From contig SSHD01000101.1 of the NCBI GenBank assembly GCA_008017255.1, forward strand, positions 1 to 16,360: a DNA stretch of 16,360 nucleotides. The letters run 5' to 3'. The notes beneath the pieces were generated by a model. That model was given only the letters and a program-made list of their open reading frames with translations, had not been told where the DNA came from and did not search any database. This document shows, one piece after another, positions 1 to 9,206 of this stretch (positions are counted from its first letter, which is position 1; each line of letters opens with the position of its first letter). The stretch is from Acinetobacter sp. (lineage in GTDB: Bacteria; Pseudomonadota; Gammaproteobacteria; Pseudomonadales; Moraxellaceae). Both the position numbers and the translations under genes were made by a program.

Positions 1-1
1 G

Positions 2-322
2 AAAATGAAACATCTTTCTCAAGCAGAAGCTGAAGGTTTTTATGCAGAGCATAAAGAACGTGGATTTTTTGCTGACCTAGTTGCATTCATGACTTCTGGT
101 CCAGTGGTTGTTTCTGCGCTTGAAGGCGAAAATGCAGTGCTTGCACACCGTGATATTTTAGGCGCGACTAACCCTAAAGAAGCGGCTGCTGGTACTATTC
201 GTGCAGACTTCGCAGTAAGCATCGACGAAAATGCAGCACACGGTTCTGACTCAGTTGCATCTGCTGAGCGTGAAATCGCTTACTTCTTTGCTGATAACGA
301 GATCTGCCCACGCACTCGTTAA
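2..322 (+). CDS. ndk: Nucleoside diphosphate kinase, 3' part
   Basis: The protein transfers the gamma phosphate from ATP to other nucleoside diphosphates through a phosphohistidine, balancing NTP and dNTP pools in the cytoplasm. The reading frame is open to the left edge, so the gene is cut by the window. About 106 of the usual ~143 residues are visible, and roughly 37 N-terminal residues with the gene's start lie outside. The ATG at position 5 is an internal methionine, not the start. The active-site histidine sits in the NAAHGSD motif, and the C-terminal [12 protein letters not shown] block is typical of the family. A strong hairpin terminator follows 15 nt after the stop, which separates it from rlmN. 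Identification is essentially certain from the sequence signature. Confidence 0.97.
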   Translation, partial: KMKHLSQAEAEGFYAEHKERGFFADLVAFMTSGPVVVSALEGENAVLAHRDILGATNPKEAAAGTIRADFAVSIDENAAHGSDSVASAEREIAYFFADNEICPRTR

Positions 323-337
323 TCCAAAGTATTCAGG

Positions 338-372
338 CCAGATAAGTGGTATACTGCTTATCTGGTTTTTTT
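338..372 (+). terminator. Rho-independent terminator of ndk
   Basis: A perfect 9-bp stem CCAGATAAG/CTTATCTGG (338-346 with 357-365) closes a 10-nt loop and is followed by seven T. The loop also contains TGGTATACT, an extended -10 promoter-like string (see findings). Confidence 0.88.
347..356 (+). promoter_or_regulatory. Possible extended -10 element for rlmN operon, inside terminator loop
   Basis: TGGTATACT fits TGnTATAAT with one mismatch in the hexamer (TATACT, 350-355). No convincing -35 hexamer lies 16-18 nt upstream, which extended -10 promoters can tolerate. The predicted start near 362 would fall in the 3' arm of the ndk terminator, so transcripts from it could not form the hairpin. 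This is the best promoter candidate I see before rlmN, but it is only a sequence match. Confidence 0.35.
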
Positions 373-443
373 ATTTTTTAGCGCTGCAAATGTGTGCATT
401 TTCACTACATGCGCAAGCGTAGACATGGTTTAGGTAAATATAC

Positions 444-1679
444 ATGAGTTCTGTAGTGCTGGTTTCATCCGAAAACTTAGATGAAAAACAACAGTCTGTT
501 TCTGCGCCTGTGTTTCACGCTACCGATAAAAAAATTAATTTACTAGGCTTGTCACGCGCTGAATTAGAAATATTTTTTGAAAATCTAGGTGAAAAGAAGT
601 TTCGCGCCAGTCAGGTGATGAAATGGATACACCAATATTTTGTGACTGATTTTGCCGAAATGAGCAATATTTCAGGCAAATTAAGAGAAAAATTAGAACG
701 AATTTGTGAAATTAAAGCCCCAGAAGTGGTGCATCGTCACTACTCCAAAGACGGTACCCGTAAGTGGGTGTTCCGTGTCGGTGATGGTGAAGGCTCTTTG
801 GTCGAAACCGTGCTGATTCCTGCCGAAGATAAAACGGGTTCACGTAAAACTTTATGTATTTCTTCGCAAGTCGGCTGTGCCTTAGATTGTTCATTTTGCT
901 CGACGGGTAAACAAGGCTTCCAACGCGACTTAACCCCAGACGAAATTATTGGTCAGCTGTGGGTTGCCAATCAATCGTATATGGAAGATGTGCCTGTTGC
1001 TGAGCGTGAACGCACCGTGACCAATGTCGTGATGATGGGCATGGGCGAACCTTTACTCAATTATGATGCTGTGCTGAGTTCTATGCGATTGATGCTCGAT
1101 GATTTTGCTTACGGTATGTCAAAACGCCGTGTGACGCTATCGACTTCGGGCGTAGTGCCAAGAATTGATCAATTAGCACAAGATATTGATGTCGCTTTGG
1201 CAATTTCATTACATGCACCAAACGATGCCTTGCGTGATGAATTGGTGCCGATTAATAAAAAATATCCATTACAACAATTGATAGCCGCATGTCAGCGTTA
1301 TTTGGCAAAAGATGGCAACGAAAGCTCACGCCGACACGTGACGGTTGAATATGTGATGTTAGATGGCGTGAATGACCATGCCGAACATGCACAACAATTG
1401 GTAAAACTATTGAAAAATTTACCAAGTAAAATAAATCTGATTCCATTTAACCCATTTCCACATGCGCCGTATGGTCGTTCTAGCCGCAATCGCATCATTG
1501 CTTTCCAAAAAACTTTGTCTGATGCAGGATTTGTGTGTACGATTCGTCAGACACGTGGTGATGATATTGATGCTGCCTGTGGTCAATTGGTAGGACAGGT
1601 CGCAGACCGTACACGTCGTGCTGAACAATGGAAAAAGAAAGTGGCGCAACAGCAAGAAATTTTGCGCACACAAGGATAA
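444..1679 (+). CDS. rlmN: Dual-specificity 23S rRNA (A2503-C2) / tRNA (A37-C2) methyltransferase RlmN
   Basis: This radical-SAM enzyme methylates C2 of A2503 in 23S rRNA and of A37 in some tRNAs, tuning the peptidyl-transferase centre and decoding. The 4Fe-4S cluster cysteines are in the CALDCSFC motif (C145, C149, C152). The preceding C138 and the late C379 in [11 protein letters not shown] match the two catalytic cysteines (C118 and C355 of E. coli). The SAM-binding GMGEPLLN lies at about 199-206. At 411 residues it is slightly longer than E. coli RlmN because of a variable N-terminal extension of about 30 residues. The ATG at 444 has only a weak AGGT-like ribosome site, but the N terminus resembles that of Acinetobacter homologues as I remember them. 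It opens the tightly packed run that ends with bamB. Confidence 0.97.
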   Translation: MSSVVLVSSENLDEKQQSVSAPVFHATDKKINLLGLSRAELEIFFENLGEKKFRASQVMKWIHQYFVTDFAEMSNISGKLREKLERICEIKAPEVVHRHYSKDGTRKWVFRVGDGEGSLVETVLIPAEDKTGSRKTLCISSQVGCALDCSFCSTGKQGFQRDLTPDEIIGQLWVANQSYMEDVPVAERERTVTNVVMMGMGEPLLNYDAVLSSMRLMLDDFAYGMSKRRVTLSTSGVVPRIDQLAQDIDVALAISLHAPNDALRDELVPINKKYPLQQLIAACQRYLAKDGNESSRRHVTVEYVMLDGVNDHAEHAQQLVKLLKNLPSKINLIPFNPFPHAPYGRSSRNRIIAFQKTLSDAGFVCTIRQTRGDDIDAACGQLVGQVADRTRRAEQWKKKVAQQQEILRTQG

Positions 1680-1696
1680 AACTTGGGGATAAAACA

Positions 1697-2497
1697 TTGA
1701 ACACCATTCGAGCAAAAAAACGCATTGCAACATCAGTTGTGTTTACTGTATTGGGTCTTAATGCCTGCCAATCTACACCGTCAACCAAAGACCCAGAAAA
1801 AGCCGTACAAGTGCGGACTCAGCTCGCCGCGGAATATATTCGTACGCGTGATTTAGATTCAGCTAAACGCTCGCTCGATCAAGCCTTAAAAATTAACGCT
1901 CGTGATGCGACCGCCAATATGATGATGGGGGTGCTGCTGCAACAAGAGGGCAGCAAACCCAATATGGAAAAAGCCGAGGGCTATTTTAAGCGTGCGATTT
2001 CCAACGAACCCAATAATGCAATGGCTCGTAATAATTACGGTACATATTTGTACCAAACAGAACGCTATAATGAGGCGATTGAGCAATTTACCCGTGCCGG
2101 TGCAACCTTAGGTTACGATCAGCGCTATGAAGCGTTGGAAAACTTAGGTCGAATCTATTTGAAGTTGGGTGATGTTGCGAATGCTGAAAAATCATTCAAG
2201 CAAGCCTTACAAGCAAATCGAAGTGCGACAATTGCTTTATTGGAGTTGTCGGAAATTTTCTATTTGCAACAAAATACGAGAGATGCATCGCAAGTTTATG
2301 AACAATATGTTCGTAATGTGGGGCAGAAAAGCCAAGGACCACGCGCGCTTTGGATTGGAATACGCATTGCTCGAGCGAATGCGGATCAATTAGGACGGCA
2401 AGTACTGGTCAACCAGTTACGTGCTTTATTTCCTGAAAGTCCAGAATATCAACGTTATTTACAATTGCAGCACAGTACTGAGGCCGTATGGAAATAA
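1697..2497 (+). CDS. pilF: Type IV pilus biogenesis/stability lipoprotein PilF (PilW)
   Basis: This is an outer-membrane lipoprotein built of tetratricopeptide repeats. In Pseudomonas and Neisseria the homologue (PilF/PilW) localises and multimerises the PilQ secretin for twitching pili. I place the start at TTG 1697. It is preceded by GGGG at 1685-1688, begins 17 nt after the rlmN stop, and yields a clean lipoprotein signal: basic MNTIRAKKR, a hydrophobic stretch, and the lipobox LNAC with C24. An upstream in-frame ATG at 1628 would overlap rlmN by 52 nt and put about 23 hydrophilic residues in front of the signal peptide, so I reject it. The rest, from about residue 35 to 245, is helical TPR repeats, including the typical NNYGTYLYQTERYNEAIEQF and LGRIYLKLGDVANAEKSF. 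It overlaps rodZ by 10 nt, implying translational coupling. Pilus function is inferred from family and synteny. Confidence 0.9.
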   Translation: MNTIRAKKRIATSVVFTVLGLNACQSTPSTKDPEKAVQVRTQLAAEYIRTRDLDSAKRSLDQALKINARDATANMMMGVLLQQEGSKPNMEKAEGYFKRAISNEPNNAMARNNYGTYLYQTERYNEAIEQFTRAGATLGYDQRYEALENLGRIYLKLGDVANAEKSFKQALQANRSATIALLELSEIFYLQQNTRDASQVYEQYVRNVGQKSQGPRALWIGIRIARANADQLGRQVLVNQLRALFPESPEYQRYLQLQHSTEAVWK

Positions 2498-3285
2498 ATC
2501 CAAACTCACATCAGCCAACAGGCTCCAACTCACTTTCGTCTAGCTTGGGCAATATTCAACGCCCAGGTGAATATTTGCGACAAATTCGTATTGCACAAAA
2601 AAAAGAACTCGAAGAAATTGCAAGCGTATTAAACATGCCGGTGAAAACCCTAACCGCATTGGAGCAAGATGATTACACTGCTTTGCCTGAAGCGACTTTT
2701 ATCAAAGGTTATTATCGGGCTTATGCAAAGTTTTTAAATGCCGATGCCAGCGCGATTATTCAGCGCTTTGATGAAATTTATGCCAATGATACTGGTTTAA
2801 AAGCCAATCATGCCTTACATAATTCGCCGATTAAAATTATGGGTAAATTGGCGGGCTCGAAAAGTGGGCGCAATCGCACTTGGCTCAAGCGCATTGTCAT
2901 TGCAGCCGTGGTACTGCTGTTGGCTTGGTTGGCTTGGTTGGCACTGATGGCAGTGCAAAATTGGATGTCGAGCAATAAAGATGTCGAAATATCTGCAGTG
3001 ACCAATTCCGATGTAGAAATTCTACCAATGAACAATGCGGTGCTAACCTCGGGCGATCAATTGAGTTTGAGTTTTATTCGACCAACTTCGGTGCATATTG
3101 TGGATGCCACTGGAAAAGTATTGGCAACTGGTCGTCAGGCATCGAACTTGAATTTAAGCGGCGAGTCGCCATTTCAGATTCGTTTAGATGATGCAACAGC
3201 GGTTTCATTGAGTTTAAATCAAGAGTCAATCGCATTGTCTTCTTATACCGTGAATGGAAAAGCAGAATTCCGTTTGTCGCGTTAA
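2488..3285 (+). CDS. rodZ: RodZ-like helix-turn-helix membrane protein (DUF4115)
   Basis: RodZ links the MreB cytoskeleton to the cell-wall elongation machinery and helps set rod or coccobacillary shape. The expected layout is visible: a cytoplasmic Xre-like HTH domain at about 27-95 (GEYLRQIRIAQKKELEEIA...LNMPVKTLTALE), a basic linker with RNRTWLKR, one transmembrane helix at about 135-156, and a periplasmic beta-rich domain from about 170 to 265. It is shorter than E. coli RodZ (337 residues), chiefly in the periplasmic linker. ATG 2488 lies inside the end of pilF, with GAGG just upstream. The transmembrane helix is partly encoded by a 9-bp tandem repeat (2920-2942) giving LAWLAWLA. The place between pilF and ispG matches the Pseudomonas and E. 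coli order. Confidence 0.88.
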   Translation: MEINPNSHQPTGSNSLSSSLGNIQRPGEYLRQIRIAQKKELEEIASVLNMPVKTLTALEQDDYTALPEATFIKGYYRAYAKFLNADASAIIQRFDEIYANDTGLKANHALHNSPIKIMGKLAGSKSGRNRTWLKRIVIAAVVLLLAWLAWLALMAVQNWMSSNKDVEISAVTNSDVEILPMNNAVLTSGDQLSLSFIRPTSVHIVDATGKVLATGRQASNLNLSGESPFQIRLDDATAVSLSLNQESIALSSYTVNGKAEFRLSR

Positions 3286-3307
3286 TGCCAAAGAGTAGAG
3301 CTATACG

Positions 3308-4423
3308 ATGATTGTGAATCCTATCAAACGCCGTCCAACCCGAAAAATTCGGGTCGGTTCGGTGTATGTCGGTGGTGATGCGCCGATTAGTATTCAAAGT
3401 ATGACCAATACTGAAACCTGTGATGTCGATGCCACCGTAGCGCAAATTCAACGCTGTGCCGATGCCGGCGCAGATATCATGCGTGTTTCTGTGCCGTCGA
3501 TGGAAGCCGCAGAAGCCTTTGGCGCAATTCGCAAACGTGTTTCTGTGCCTTTGGTGGCAGATATTCATTTTGATCATCGTATTGCCTTAGCCGTTGCCGA
3601 CTATGGTGCGGATTGTTTACGCATTAACCCAGGCAATATCGGCTCAGATCAGAAAGTACGTGAAGTAGTTGCAGCAGCAAAACATCATGATATTTCTATT
3701 CGGATTGGCGTGAACGCTGGCTCATTGGAAAAAGATATTCAGAAAAAATATGGTGAACCGACAGGGCAAGCTTTGCTTGAATCTGCCATGCGCCATATCG
3801 ACATTCTGGATCGTTTAGATTTCCATGAGTTTAAAGTGTCGGTGAAAGCATCCAATGTGTTTTTAACTATGGATGCTTATCGTTTATTGTCGCAACAAAT
3901 TGATAATCCGCTGCATTTAGGTGTGACCGAAGCAGGTATTTATCGTACCGGTACGGTTAAATCTGCCATTGCACTGGGTGGTTTATTGATGGAAGGCATT
4001 GGCGATACCATGCGTATTTCGCTGGCGGCTGAACCAGAAGATGAAATTAAAATTGGCTTTGATATTTTAAAATCATTGGGGCTGCGCTCCAACGGCATTA
4101 ACTTTATTGCTTGCCCAAGTTGTTCACGACAAGAATTTAACGTGATTCAAGTGATGCAGGAATTAGAGGCTCGTTTAGAAGACATTCGCACGCCAATGGA
4201 TCTCTCTGTCATTGGCTGTAAAGTGAATGGTCCGGGTGAAGCCAAAGAAGCCGATATTGGCATCGTCGGTGCGGCTCCACGTTCGCTGGTCTATCGCAAC
4301 GGTGAAAAGAGCCATTTAATTGACACCACACAATTGGTTGATGAAATCGAAACGATGGTTCGTCAACGTGTTCAAGAGCTTGAAGAAGCTAAATCTAAAG
4401 AAATTATTCGTACTACATCATGA
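3308..4423 (+). CDS. ispG: 4-hydroxy-3-methylbut-2-en-1-yl diphosphate synthase (GcpE/IspG)
   Basis: IspG carries out the penultimate step of the MEP isoprenoid pathway, converting methylerythritol cyclodiphosphate to HMBPP with a 4Fe-4S cluster and reduced flavodoxin or ferredoxin. The three cluster cysteines are C269 and C272 in ACPSC and C304 in [10 protein letters not shown], with the glutamate ligand E311. These match E. coli C270, C273, C305 and E312 closely. The N-terminal TIM barrel contains [18 protein letters not shown] and LRINPGNIG. At 371 residues the length is normal for the bacterial short form. The gene starts 22 nt after rodZ, and its stop overlaps the hisS start by 4 nt (ATGA), so the two are very likely co-transcribed and translationally coupled. 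Confidence 0.98.
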   Translation: MIVNPIKRRPTRKIRVGSVYVGGDAPISIQSMTNTETCDVDATVAQIQRCADAGADIMRVSVPSMEAAEAFGAIRKRVSVPLVADIHFDHRIALAVADYGADCLRINPGNIGSDQKVREVVAAAKHHDISIRIGVNAGSLEKDIQKKYGEPTGQALLESAMRHIDILDRLDFHEFKVSVKASNVFLTMDAYRLLSQQIDNPLHLGVTEAGIYRTGTVKSAIALGGLLMEGIGDTMRISLAAEPEDEIKIGFDILKSLGLRSNGINFIACPSCSRQEFNVIQVMQELEARLEDIRTPMDLSVIGCKVNGPGEAKEADIGIVGAAPRSLVYRNGEKSHLIDTTQLVDEIETMVRQRVQELEEAKSKEIIRTTS

Positions 4424-5712
4424 GTTCAATTGTCGCAATTAAAGGGTTTAATGACACCCTTCCAACGCATACCGCGGCTTGGAGAAGTTTGGAACAACAA
4501 CTGGCATCGTTAATGGATGCTTATGGCTATCAACAAATTCGCTTGCCGATTGTCGAGCAAACGGGTTTGTTTAAACGTGCCATTGGCGATGCGACCGATA
4601 TTGTCGAAAAAGAAATGTACACCTTTTTTGATAAAGGTACGCCGCCAGAGTCACTAACCTTGCGTCCAGAAGGCACGGCGGGTTGTGTGCGGGCAATGTT
4701 GGAACACAACTTATTGCGTGGTGCAACACCACGAGTGTGGTATGTCGGGCCGATGTTCCGTTATGAAAAACCGCAAAAGGGGCGTTATCGTCAATTTCAC
4801 CAATTTGGAGTGGAAACCTTTGGCGTAGCAACACCCGATATAGACGCTGAACTTATTTTAATGACCGCGCGCTTATGGAAACGTATGGGTGTGGCAGGGC
4901 TAGTTCAATTAGAGTTAAATACTTTGGGTGAAGCTGACGAACGTGCAGAATATCGTGCCGCACTGGTTGAGTTTCTAACGCAACATAAAGATGCTTTGGA
5001 TGAAGATTCGCAACGACGCTTAACGACCAATCCATTGCGTATTTTAGATTCTAAAAGCGAAACCACTCAAAAAATTTTAGAACATGCACCGAAACTGCAT
5101 GATTTCTTAAAACAAGATTCGATTGACCACTTCCAACAATTACAGCAGTATTTAAACGATGCTGGGGTTGATTTTGTAATTAACCAAAAGTTGGTGCGGG
5201 GCTTAGACTACTATAACAAGACGGTGTTTGAATGGACCACCACCATGTTGGGTTCACAAGGTACGGTCTGCGCCGGTGGTCGTTACGATGGCTTGGTCGG
5301 TCAGCTCAAAGGTAAAGCAGATCAATCTGTCCCTGCGGTGGGTTTTGCGATGGGCATGGAGCGGTTGCTACTATTGCTTGAGCAAGTCAGCCCTGCCCAA
5401 GAACAGCGCGATTGCGAAGTGTTCCTGTTGGCTGAACCGGCCTATCAGGCACAAGCGCTGGTTTTAGCCGAAAAAATGCGCGATCAATTAGAAGCACTCA
5501 ACAGTCCAATTCGACTGAAAACTGGTTCGCAAGGCAGCATGAAAAGCCAAATGAAAAAGGCCGATCAATCTGGCGCGCGCTATGCACTGATTTTGGGTGA
5601 GCGTGAATGGACATCGCAACAACTATTGGTGAAAGAACTTGCAACGGCGGAACAGTCGCAAGTGGCTTTGACCGAGCTGAGCGCATTTTTTATCGAAAAA
5701 TTTCAACAATAA
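4420..5712 (+). CDS. hisS: Histidyl-tRNA synthetase
   Basis: This is a class II aminoacyl-tRNA synthetase that activates histidine with ATP and charges tRNA-His. Visible landmarks are KGFNDTLP near the N terminus; the [13 protein letters not shown] region; motif 2 starting at [14 protein letters not shown] (from residue 113); the histidine-specific HisA motif [14 protein letters not shown] (258-271); the HisB-type CAGGRYDGL (about 284-292); and motif 3 with [12 protein letters not shown] (about 308-319). The C-terminal ~100 residues form the anticodon-binding domain, ending in the usual [24 protein letters not shown] block. The 430-residue length is standard. It overlaps ispG by 4 nt and is followed 29 nt later by yfgM. 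Confidence 0.98.
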   Translation: MSSIVAIKGFNDTLPTHTAAWRSLEQQLASLMDAYGYQQIRLPIVEQTGLFKRAIGDATDIVEKEMYTFFDKGTPPESLTLRPEGTAGCVRAMLEHNLLRGATPRVWYVGPMFRYEKPQKGRYRQFHQFGVETFGVATPDIDAELILMTARLWKRMGVAGLVQLELNTLGEADERAEYRAALVEFLTQHKDALDEDSQRRLTTNPLRILDSKSETTQKILEHAPKLHDFLKQDSIDHFQQLQQYLNDAGVDFVINQKLVRGLDYYNKTVFEWTTTMLGSQGTVCAGGRYDGLVGQLKGKADQSVPAVGFAMGMERLLLLLEQVSPAQEQRDCEVFLLAEPAYQAQALVLAEKMRDQLEALNSPIRLKTGSQGSMKSQMKKADQSGARYALILGEREWTSQQLLVKELATAEQSQVALTELSAFFIEKFQQ

Positions 5713-5741
5713 ACTGCACAATTTAGGAAAAGGACAATCAC

Positions 5742-6440
5742 ATGAGTTTAAGTGATGAAGAACAGCTCGAACAGATAAAATCATTTGGCAAAAAATACGG
5801 TTCTGCCATGGTGAGCGGTATTTTGATTGCGTTGATTGCCTTTTTTGGCTGGGAATATTGGCAGAAGAAAAACCTGACCGAAACGCAAAATCAAACGGCT
5901 AAAGTGCAAAAACTGATGGATGATGTACAAGCTACGGCAGGTCAAGCCAATGCTTTTGCAACGGTTTCTGAAGCAGCAGATAAAATTGTTAAGCACGATG
6001 CTAACGCAGTGCAAGCCATTCAAACCCAGTTTATTTTGGCGAAATTGGCTTATGACAAGCAAGACTATGCCGCAGCCGAAAAAGCCTTAAAAACGGTTGA
6101 GAACTCAAAAGTTAAAGATGCTGGTTTGGTGCAAGTAGTGAAGTTACGTCTAGCTGATGCACAATTGGCACAGAAAAAATATGACGCAGCATTAAAAACC
6201 TTAACTGCTGTAACTGAGCCTGCATTTAAAGCCACAGCAGAAGAACTGCGTGGTGATATTTATGTAGCAAAAAAAGACACCGCAGCGGCGGCTAAAGCGT
6301 ATCAAAGCGCATGGGATACATTGCTTGAACGTAAGCAAGAACGTCAGCTTTTACAAATTAAACTCGAAAGTGTTGGTGTTTTAGTTGAAGATCCTGAAAT
6401 TGAACGCCCAATTTTAGTGACCAACGTGGATGAGTCTTAA
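5742..6440 (+). CDS. yfgM: YfgM-family Sec-translocon-associated TPR-like protein
   Basis: YfgM in E. coli is an inner-membrane protein with a periplasmic TPR-like domain. It binds SecYEG and PpiD and hands exported proteins to periplasmic chaperones. Here a short cytoplasmic N terminus (MSLSDEEQLEQIKSFGKKYG, typical of the family) precedes one transmembrane helix at about 20-38, and then an alanine- and lysine-rich helical periplasmic domain with TPR-like pairs such as AKLAYDKQDYAAAEKAL and ADAQLAQKKYDAALKTL. At 232 residues it is somewhat longer than the E. coli protein, the excess being a C-terminal tail with ILVTNVDES. A good ribosome site, AGGAAAAGGA, lies upstream of ATG 5742. The stop overlaps the bamB start by one base. 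Confidence 0.9.
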   Translation: MSLSDEEQLEQIKSFGKKYGSAMVSGILIALIAFFGWEYWQKKNLTETQNQTAKVQKLMDDVQATAGQANAFATVSEAADKIVKHDANAVQAIQTQFILAKLAYDKQDYAAAEKALKTVENSKVKDAGLVQVVKLRLADAQLAQKKYDAALKTLTAVTEPAFKATAEELRGDIYVAKKDTAAAAKAYQSAWDTLLERKQERQLLQIKLESVGVLVEDPEIERPILVTNVDES

Positions 6441-7582
6441 TGCAAAATAAACTAAAACTGGCTTTGGCAGTGGCAATGACTTCTGCTGTATTGGTGGGTT
6501 GCTCGAGCAATAACGTCAAACCAGCTAAACCAAACCCATTGCCGAAAATTAGTCAACAACAAGGTTTGAGCTTAGTCTTTTCGCATAGTGCGTCATCTAG
6601 CAATGCCGCTGAAGCTTTGCGCTTGCAATTAGATAGCCAGCAAGGGCAAGTTTTTGCGATCAATCCAGATGGTCAAGTATTTGCTTACCAAGGTAAAAAG
6701 CAAGTTTGGAAAAGCAAACTCAGCAAGCAAGAACTAACAGCGGGTGTAGAAGCTGGCGAAGGGATTGTAGTAGTTGGCAGTCGTAAAGGACAGTTATTTG
6801 CGCTAGACCAAGCCAGTGGCGAACAAAAATGGACTGCACAATTATCAGGTGCAATTTTGTCACCGTCTTTAATCCAAAATGGTCGTGTGGTCAGCATTGC
6901 CAATGATGGTACGGTGTTTGCGCACGACACGGCAACAGGGCAGCAAGTGTGGACTTATAAACTACCCCATGTACAGTTCAGTTTGCGTGGTCAACCTGCA
7001 CCAGTGGCTTTAGATAATCGTACCGTATTGATTGCCTCTGCCAATGCCTATATTTATGCGCTAGATATCATTAGTGGCGTACCGCGTTTCCAACGCCGTG
7101 TTGCAATTAGTGATGGACGTTCCGACATTCAACGTTTAATTGATATTAATGGCGATCCGGTGGTTGCAGGGCAATACATTGTCACCAGTAGTTTTCAAGG
7201 ACAAGTGACGGTCACCGATATTGCTTCGCAACGTGTGGCGTGGAGTGAAGATGTCAGCAGTACTCAGCGTCCTGAAGTGTCGGAAGATTATGTATTTATT
7301 TCGACCAGCGACGGTAAGTTAAATGCCTACAAACTCAACACTGGCGAGTTGGTTTGGCAAAATGATAGCTTGCTCAATCGTCAACTCAGTAACCCAGTGT
7401 TGCTTGGACAAAACTTGGTGGTGGGTGATTTAGACGGTGTATTGCATGTACTTGACCCGGCTTCGGGGCAGTTGATTGGTCGCGCTAAAACCAGTGGTGA
7501 AGTCAGCTCACTACGTGTGATTGACAATCAACTGTATGTAGCGACTCGAAAAGGTGCGCTGAGCATTTGGCAGACACGTTAA
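6440..7582 (+). CDS. bamB: Outer-membrane protein assembly lipoprotein BamB
   Basis: BamB is a lipoprotein subunit of the BAM complex that inserts beta-barrel proteins into the outer membrane; it binds BamA through a beta-propeller. The signal peptide ends in LVGC, so C21 is the lipidated residue. The mature part shows the repeated PQQ-like blades: GQLFALDQASGEQKW, GTVFAHDTATGQQVW, AYIYALDIISGVPRF, GQVTVTDIASQRVAW, GKLNAYKLNTGELVW and GVLHVLDPASGQLIG. The 380-residue length is normal. ATG 6440 shares its A with the yfgM stop (TAATG), so it is coupled to yfgM, another envelope-export factor. A hairpin terminator 55 nt downstream appears to end the rlmN-bamB unit. Confidence 0.96.
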   Translation: MQNKLKLALAVAMTSAVLVGCSSNNVKPAKPNPLPKISQQQGLSLVFSHSASSSNAAEALRLQLDSQQGQVFAINPDGQVFAYQGKKQVWKSKLSKQELTAGVEAGEGIVVVGSRKGQLFALDQASGEQKWTAQLSGAILSPSLIQNGRVVSIANDGTVFAHDTATGQQVWTYKLPHVQFSLRGQPAPVALDNRTVLIASANAYIYALDIISGVPRFQRRVAISDGRSDIQRLIDINGDPVVAGQYIVTSSFQGQVTVTDIASQRVAWSEDVSSTQRPEVSEDYVFISTSDGKLNAYKLNTGELVWQNDSLLNRQLSNPVLLGQNLVVGDLDGVLHVLDPASGQLIGRAKTSGEVSSLRVIDNQLYVATRKGALSIWQTR

Positions 7583-7637
7583 TTTTGCCGCTGCTTGTGG
7601 TAAAATCTTAAACGAGCAGTTGCTGATAAAACAATGA

Positions 7638-7672
7638 TCGGGGTATTTGTGTAGACAAAGCCCCGAATTTTT
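7638..7672 (+). terminator. Rho-independent terminator after bamB
   Basis: The stem TCGGGG/CCCCGA (7638-7643 with 7661-7666) encloses an inner TTTG/CAAA stem (7646-7649 with 7656-7659) and is followed by A-A-T5. It closes the operon and isolates der. The remaining leader of der (7673-7758) includes TGTTACGAT at 7713-7721, an extended -10-like string with no clear -35. Confidence 0.75.
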
Positions 7673-7712
7673 ATGGTGATCATTTCGTCATCAAAATCTT
7701 CCATACTATTTC

Positions 7713-7721
7713 TGTTACGAT
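7713..7721 (+). promoter_or_regulatory. Possible extended -10 element for der
   Basis: TGTTACGAT fits TGnTATAAT with two mismatches in the hexamer. It is 37 nt upstream of the der ATG and downstream of the bamB terminator, where a promoter must lie if der is expressed independently. There is no recognisable -35 box. Confidence 0.25.
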
Positions 7722-7758
7722 GTTAGCAACGCTGGCTCGTCTGAATTAAGGTTAATTT

Positions 7759-9168
7759 ATGAAACCCGTTATTGCGCTCATTGGTCGTCCAAACGTCGGA
7801 AAATCAACGCTATTTAACCAAATCACCAAAAGTCGTGATGCTTTGGTTGCTGACTTTGCTGGTTTAACCCGTGACCGCAAATACGGTGATGCCGTGTATC
7901 AAAATAAATCCTTTATTGTGGTCGATACCGGCGGTATTGGCGAAAATGAAGGCGGTATTGATAACTATATGGCAGAGCAGTCTAAAACTGCCATCCACGA
8001 AGCCGATATTATTGTGTTTGTGGTCGATGCACGTGCAGGCTTACTTGCGTCTGACGAACAAATTGCACGTGAGCTGCGTACACTGGGTAAAAAAGTGTAC
8101 TTGGTTGCCAACAAGGTCGATGGCGTGCATGCCGAAGCGGCTTTGGTTGAGTTTTACAAACTTGGCATGGGTGAACCGCTACAAGTGGCAGCCAGTCACG
8201 GACGTGGTGTGCAACAAATGCTAGAAGATGTTCTGGCAGATGTACCCGAAGATGAAAACCAAGAAGAACATGATAAAAACACTGGTTTACGTTTAGCGAT
8301 TATTGGTCGCCCGAATGTGGGTAAATCGACCCTAGTCAATCGTTTGCTAGGTGAAGACCGTGTGGTGGCATTTGACCAACCTGGTACAACACGCGATTCG
8401 ATTTATATTCCGTTTGAACGTGATGGCAAACATTACACCCTCATTGACACTGCAGGGGTGCGCCGTAAAGGTAAAGTTGATGAAATGATTGAGAAGTTCT
8501 CAATTGTGAAAACTTTACAAGCCATTAAAGATGCCCATGTAATTGTGGTGGTTTTAGATGCGCGTGAAGGCGTGGTTGAGCAAGACTTACATTTAATTGG
8601 TTATGCGCTGGAAGCTGGGCGTGCCATGTTGATTGCCATTAATAAATGGGACAACATGACCGAATACGATCGTAAGCAATGTAAGCTCGATGTAGATCGT
8701 CGTTTTGACTTTATTCCTTGGGCGAAAGTGCATTTAATTTCGGCTTTGCATGGTACCGGTGTGGGCGAAATGTACCCAACTATCCACCGTGCATATGACT
8801 CTTCACATTTAAAAGTGTCACCTGCCAAACTGACGCAAATTTTAAATGATGCTACCGAAGCACACCAACCGCCGATGATTGGTGGCAAACGAATTAAAAT
8901 GCGTTATGCGCACATGGGTGGGCAAAACCCCCCGACTATTGTAGTACATGGCAATAAGGTGGATAAAACGCCACCGGATTATCGTCGTTACCTCGAAAAT
9001 GTGTTCCGTAAAGTGTATAAGTTGGAAGGAACGCCAGTTCGTGTTGATTTTAAAACGTCAGAAAATCCATTTGAAGGGCGTAAATCTATGGTGGATGAGC
9101 GTGTAGCGGCACGTAAACGCCGTTATGTGCAGAAATTTAAAAAAGCTGAGAAAAAAATGAAGCGTTAA
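7759..9168 (+). CDS. der: Ribosome-assembly GTPase Der (EngA)
   Basis: Der is an essential GTPase with two tandem G domains that acts in late 50S ribosomal-subunit maturation. Domain 1 has GRPNVGKS at 9-16, DTGG at 56-59 and NKVD at 118-121. Domain 2 has GRPNVGKS at 183-190, DTAG at 230-233 and NKWD at 295-298. A KH-like RNA-binding domain follows from about 355, including [19 protein letters not shown]. The C terminus is strongly basic ([18 protein letters not shown]). The acidic linker between the G domains ([14 protein letters not shown]) is typical. AAGG upstream of ATG 7759 serves as ribosome site. At 469 residues it is close to the usual length. It is separated from bamB by a terminator and followed by another one. 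Confidence 0.98.
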   Translation: MKPVIALIGRPNVGKSTLFNQITKSRDALVADFAGLTRDRKYGDAVYQNKSFIVVDTGGIGENEGGIDNYMAEQSKTAIHEADIIVFVVDARAGLLASDEQIARELRTLGKKVYLVANKVDGVHAEAALVEFYKLGMGEPLQVAASHGRGVQQMLEDVLADVPEDENQEEHDKNTGLRLAIIGRPNVGKSTLVNRLLGEDRVVAFDQPGTTRDSIYIPFERDGKHYTLIDTAGVRRKGKVDEMIEKFSIVKTLQAIKDAHVIVVVLDAREGVVEQDLHLIGYALEAGRAMLIAINKWDNMTEYDRKQCKLDVDRRFDFIPWAKVHLISALHGTGVGEMYPTIHRAYDSSHLKVSPAKLTQILNDATEAHQPPMIGGKRIKMRYAHMGGQNPPTIVVHGNKVDKTPPDYRRYLENVFRKVYKLEGTPVRVDFKTSENPFEGRKSMVDERVAARKRRYVQKFKKAEKKMKR

Positions 9169-9181
9169 GTTTAAAAATAAG

Positions 9182-9206
9182 AGCCCAATGTTGTTTGGGC
9201 TTTTTT
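9182..9206 (+). terminator. Rho-independent terminator after der
   Basis: A 7-bp stem AGCCCAA/TTGGGCT (9182-9188 with 9195-9201) with a 6-nt loop is followed by five T. It ends only 18 nt before the next gene's start codon. Confidence 0.87.

Noticed and set aside
5..322. Complete small protein starting at ATG 5
   Set aside because: The frame continues to the left edge and the sequence is the C-terminal three quarters of Ndk, so the ATG is internal.
1419..1788. Two overlapping antisense frames of 104 and 97 codons over the rlmN/pilF junction
   Set aside because: They are shadows of rlmN and the pilF signal region with no recognisable domain.
2597..2604. A8 run in the HTH region of rodZ as a slippage site
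   Set aside because: Runs of adenine over Lys codons are common in AT-rich genomes, and nothing downstream suggests a programmed frameshift.
3074..3577. 167-codon open frame on the - strand across the rodZ/ispG junction
   Set aside because: It is antisense to two well-supported genes, rich in His, Arg, Asn and Thr in the manner of a shadow frame, and has no family signature.
7871..8224. 117-codon frame inside der
   Set aside because: It is an alternative frame of the first Der G domain, fully explained by the real gene.
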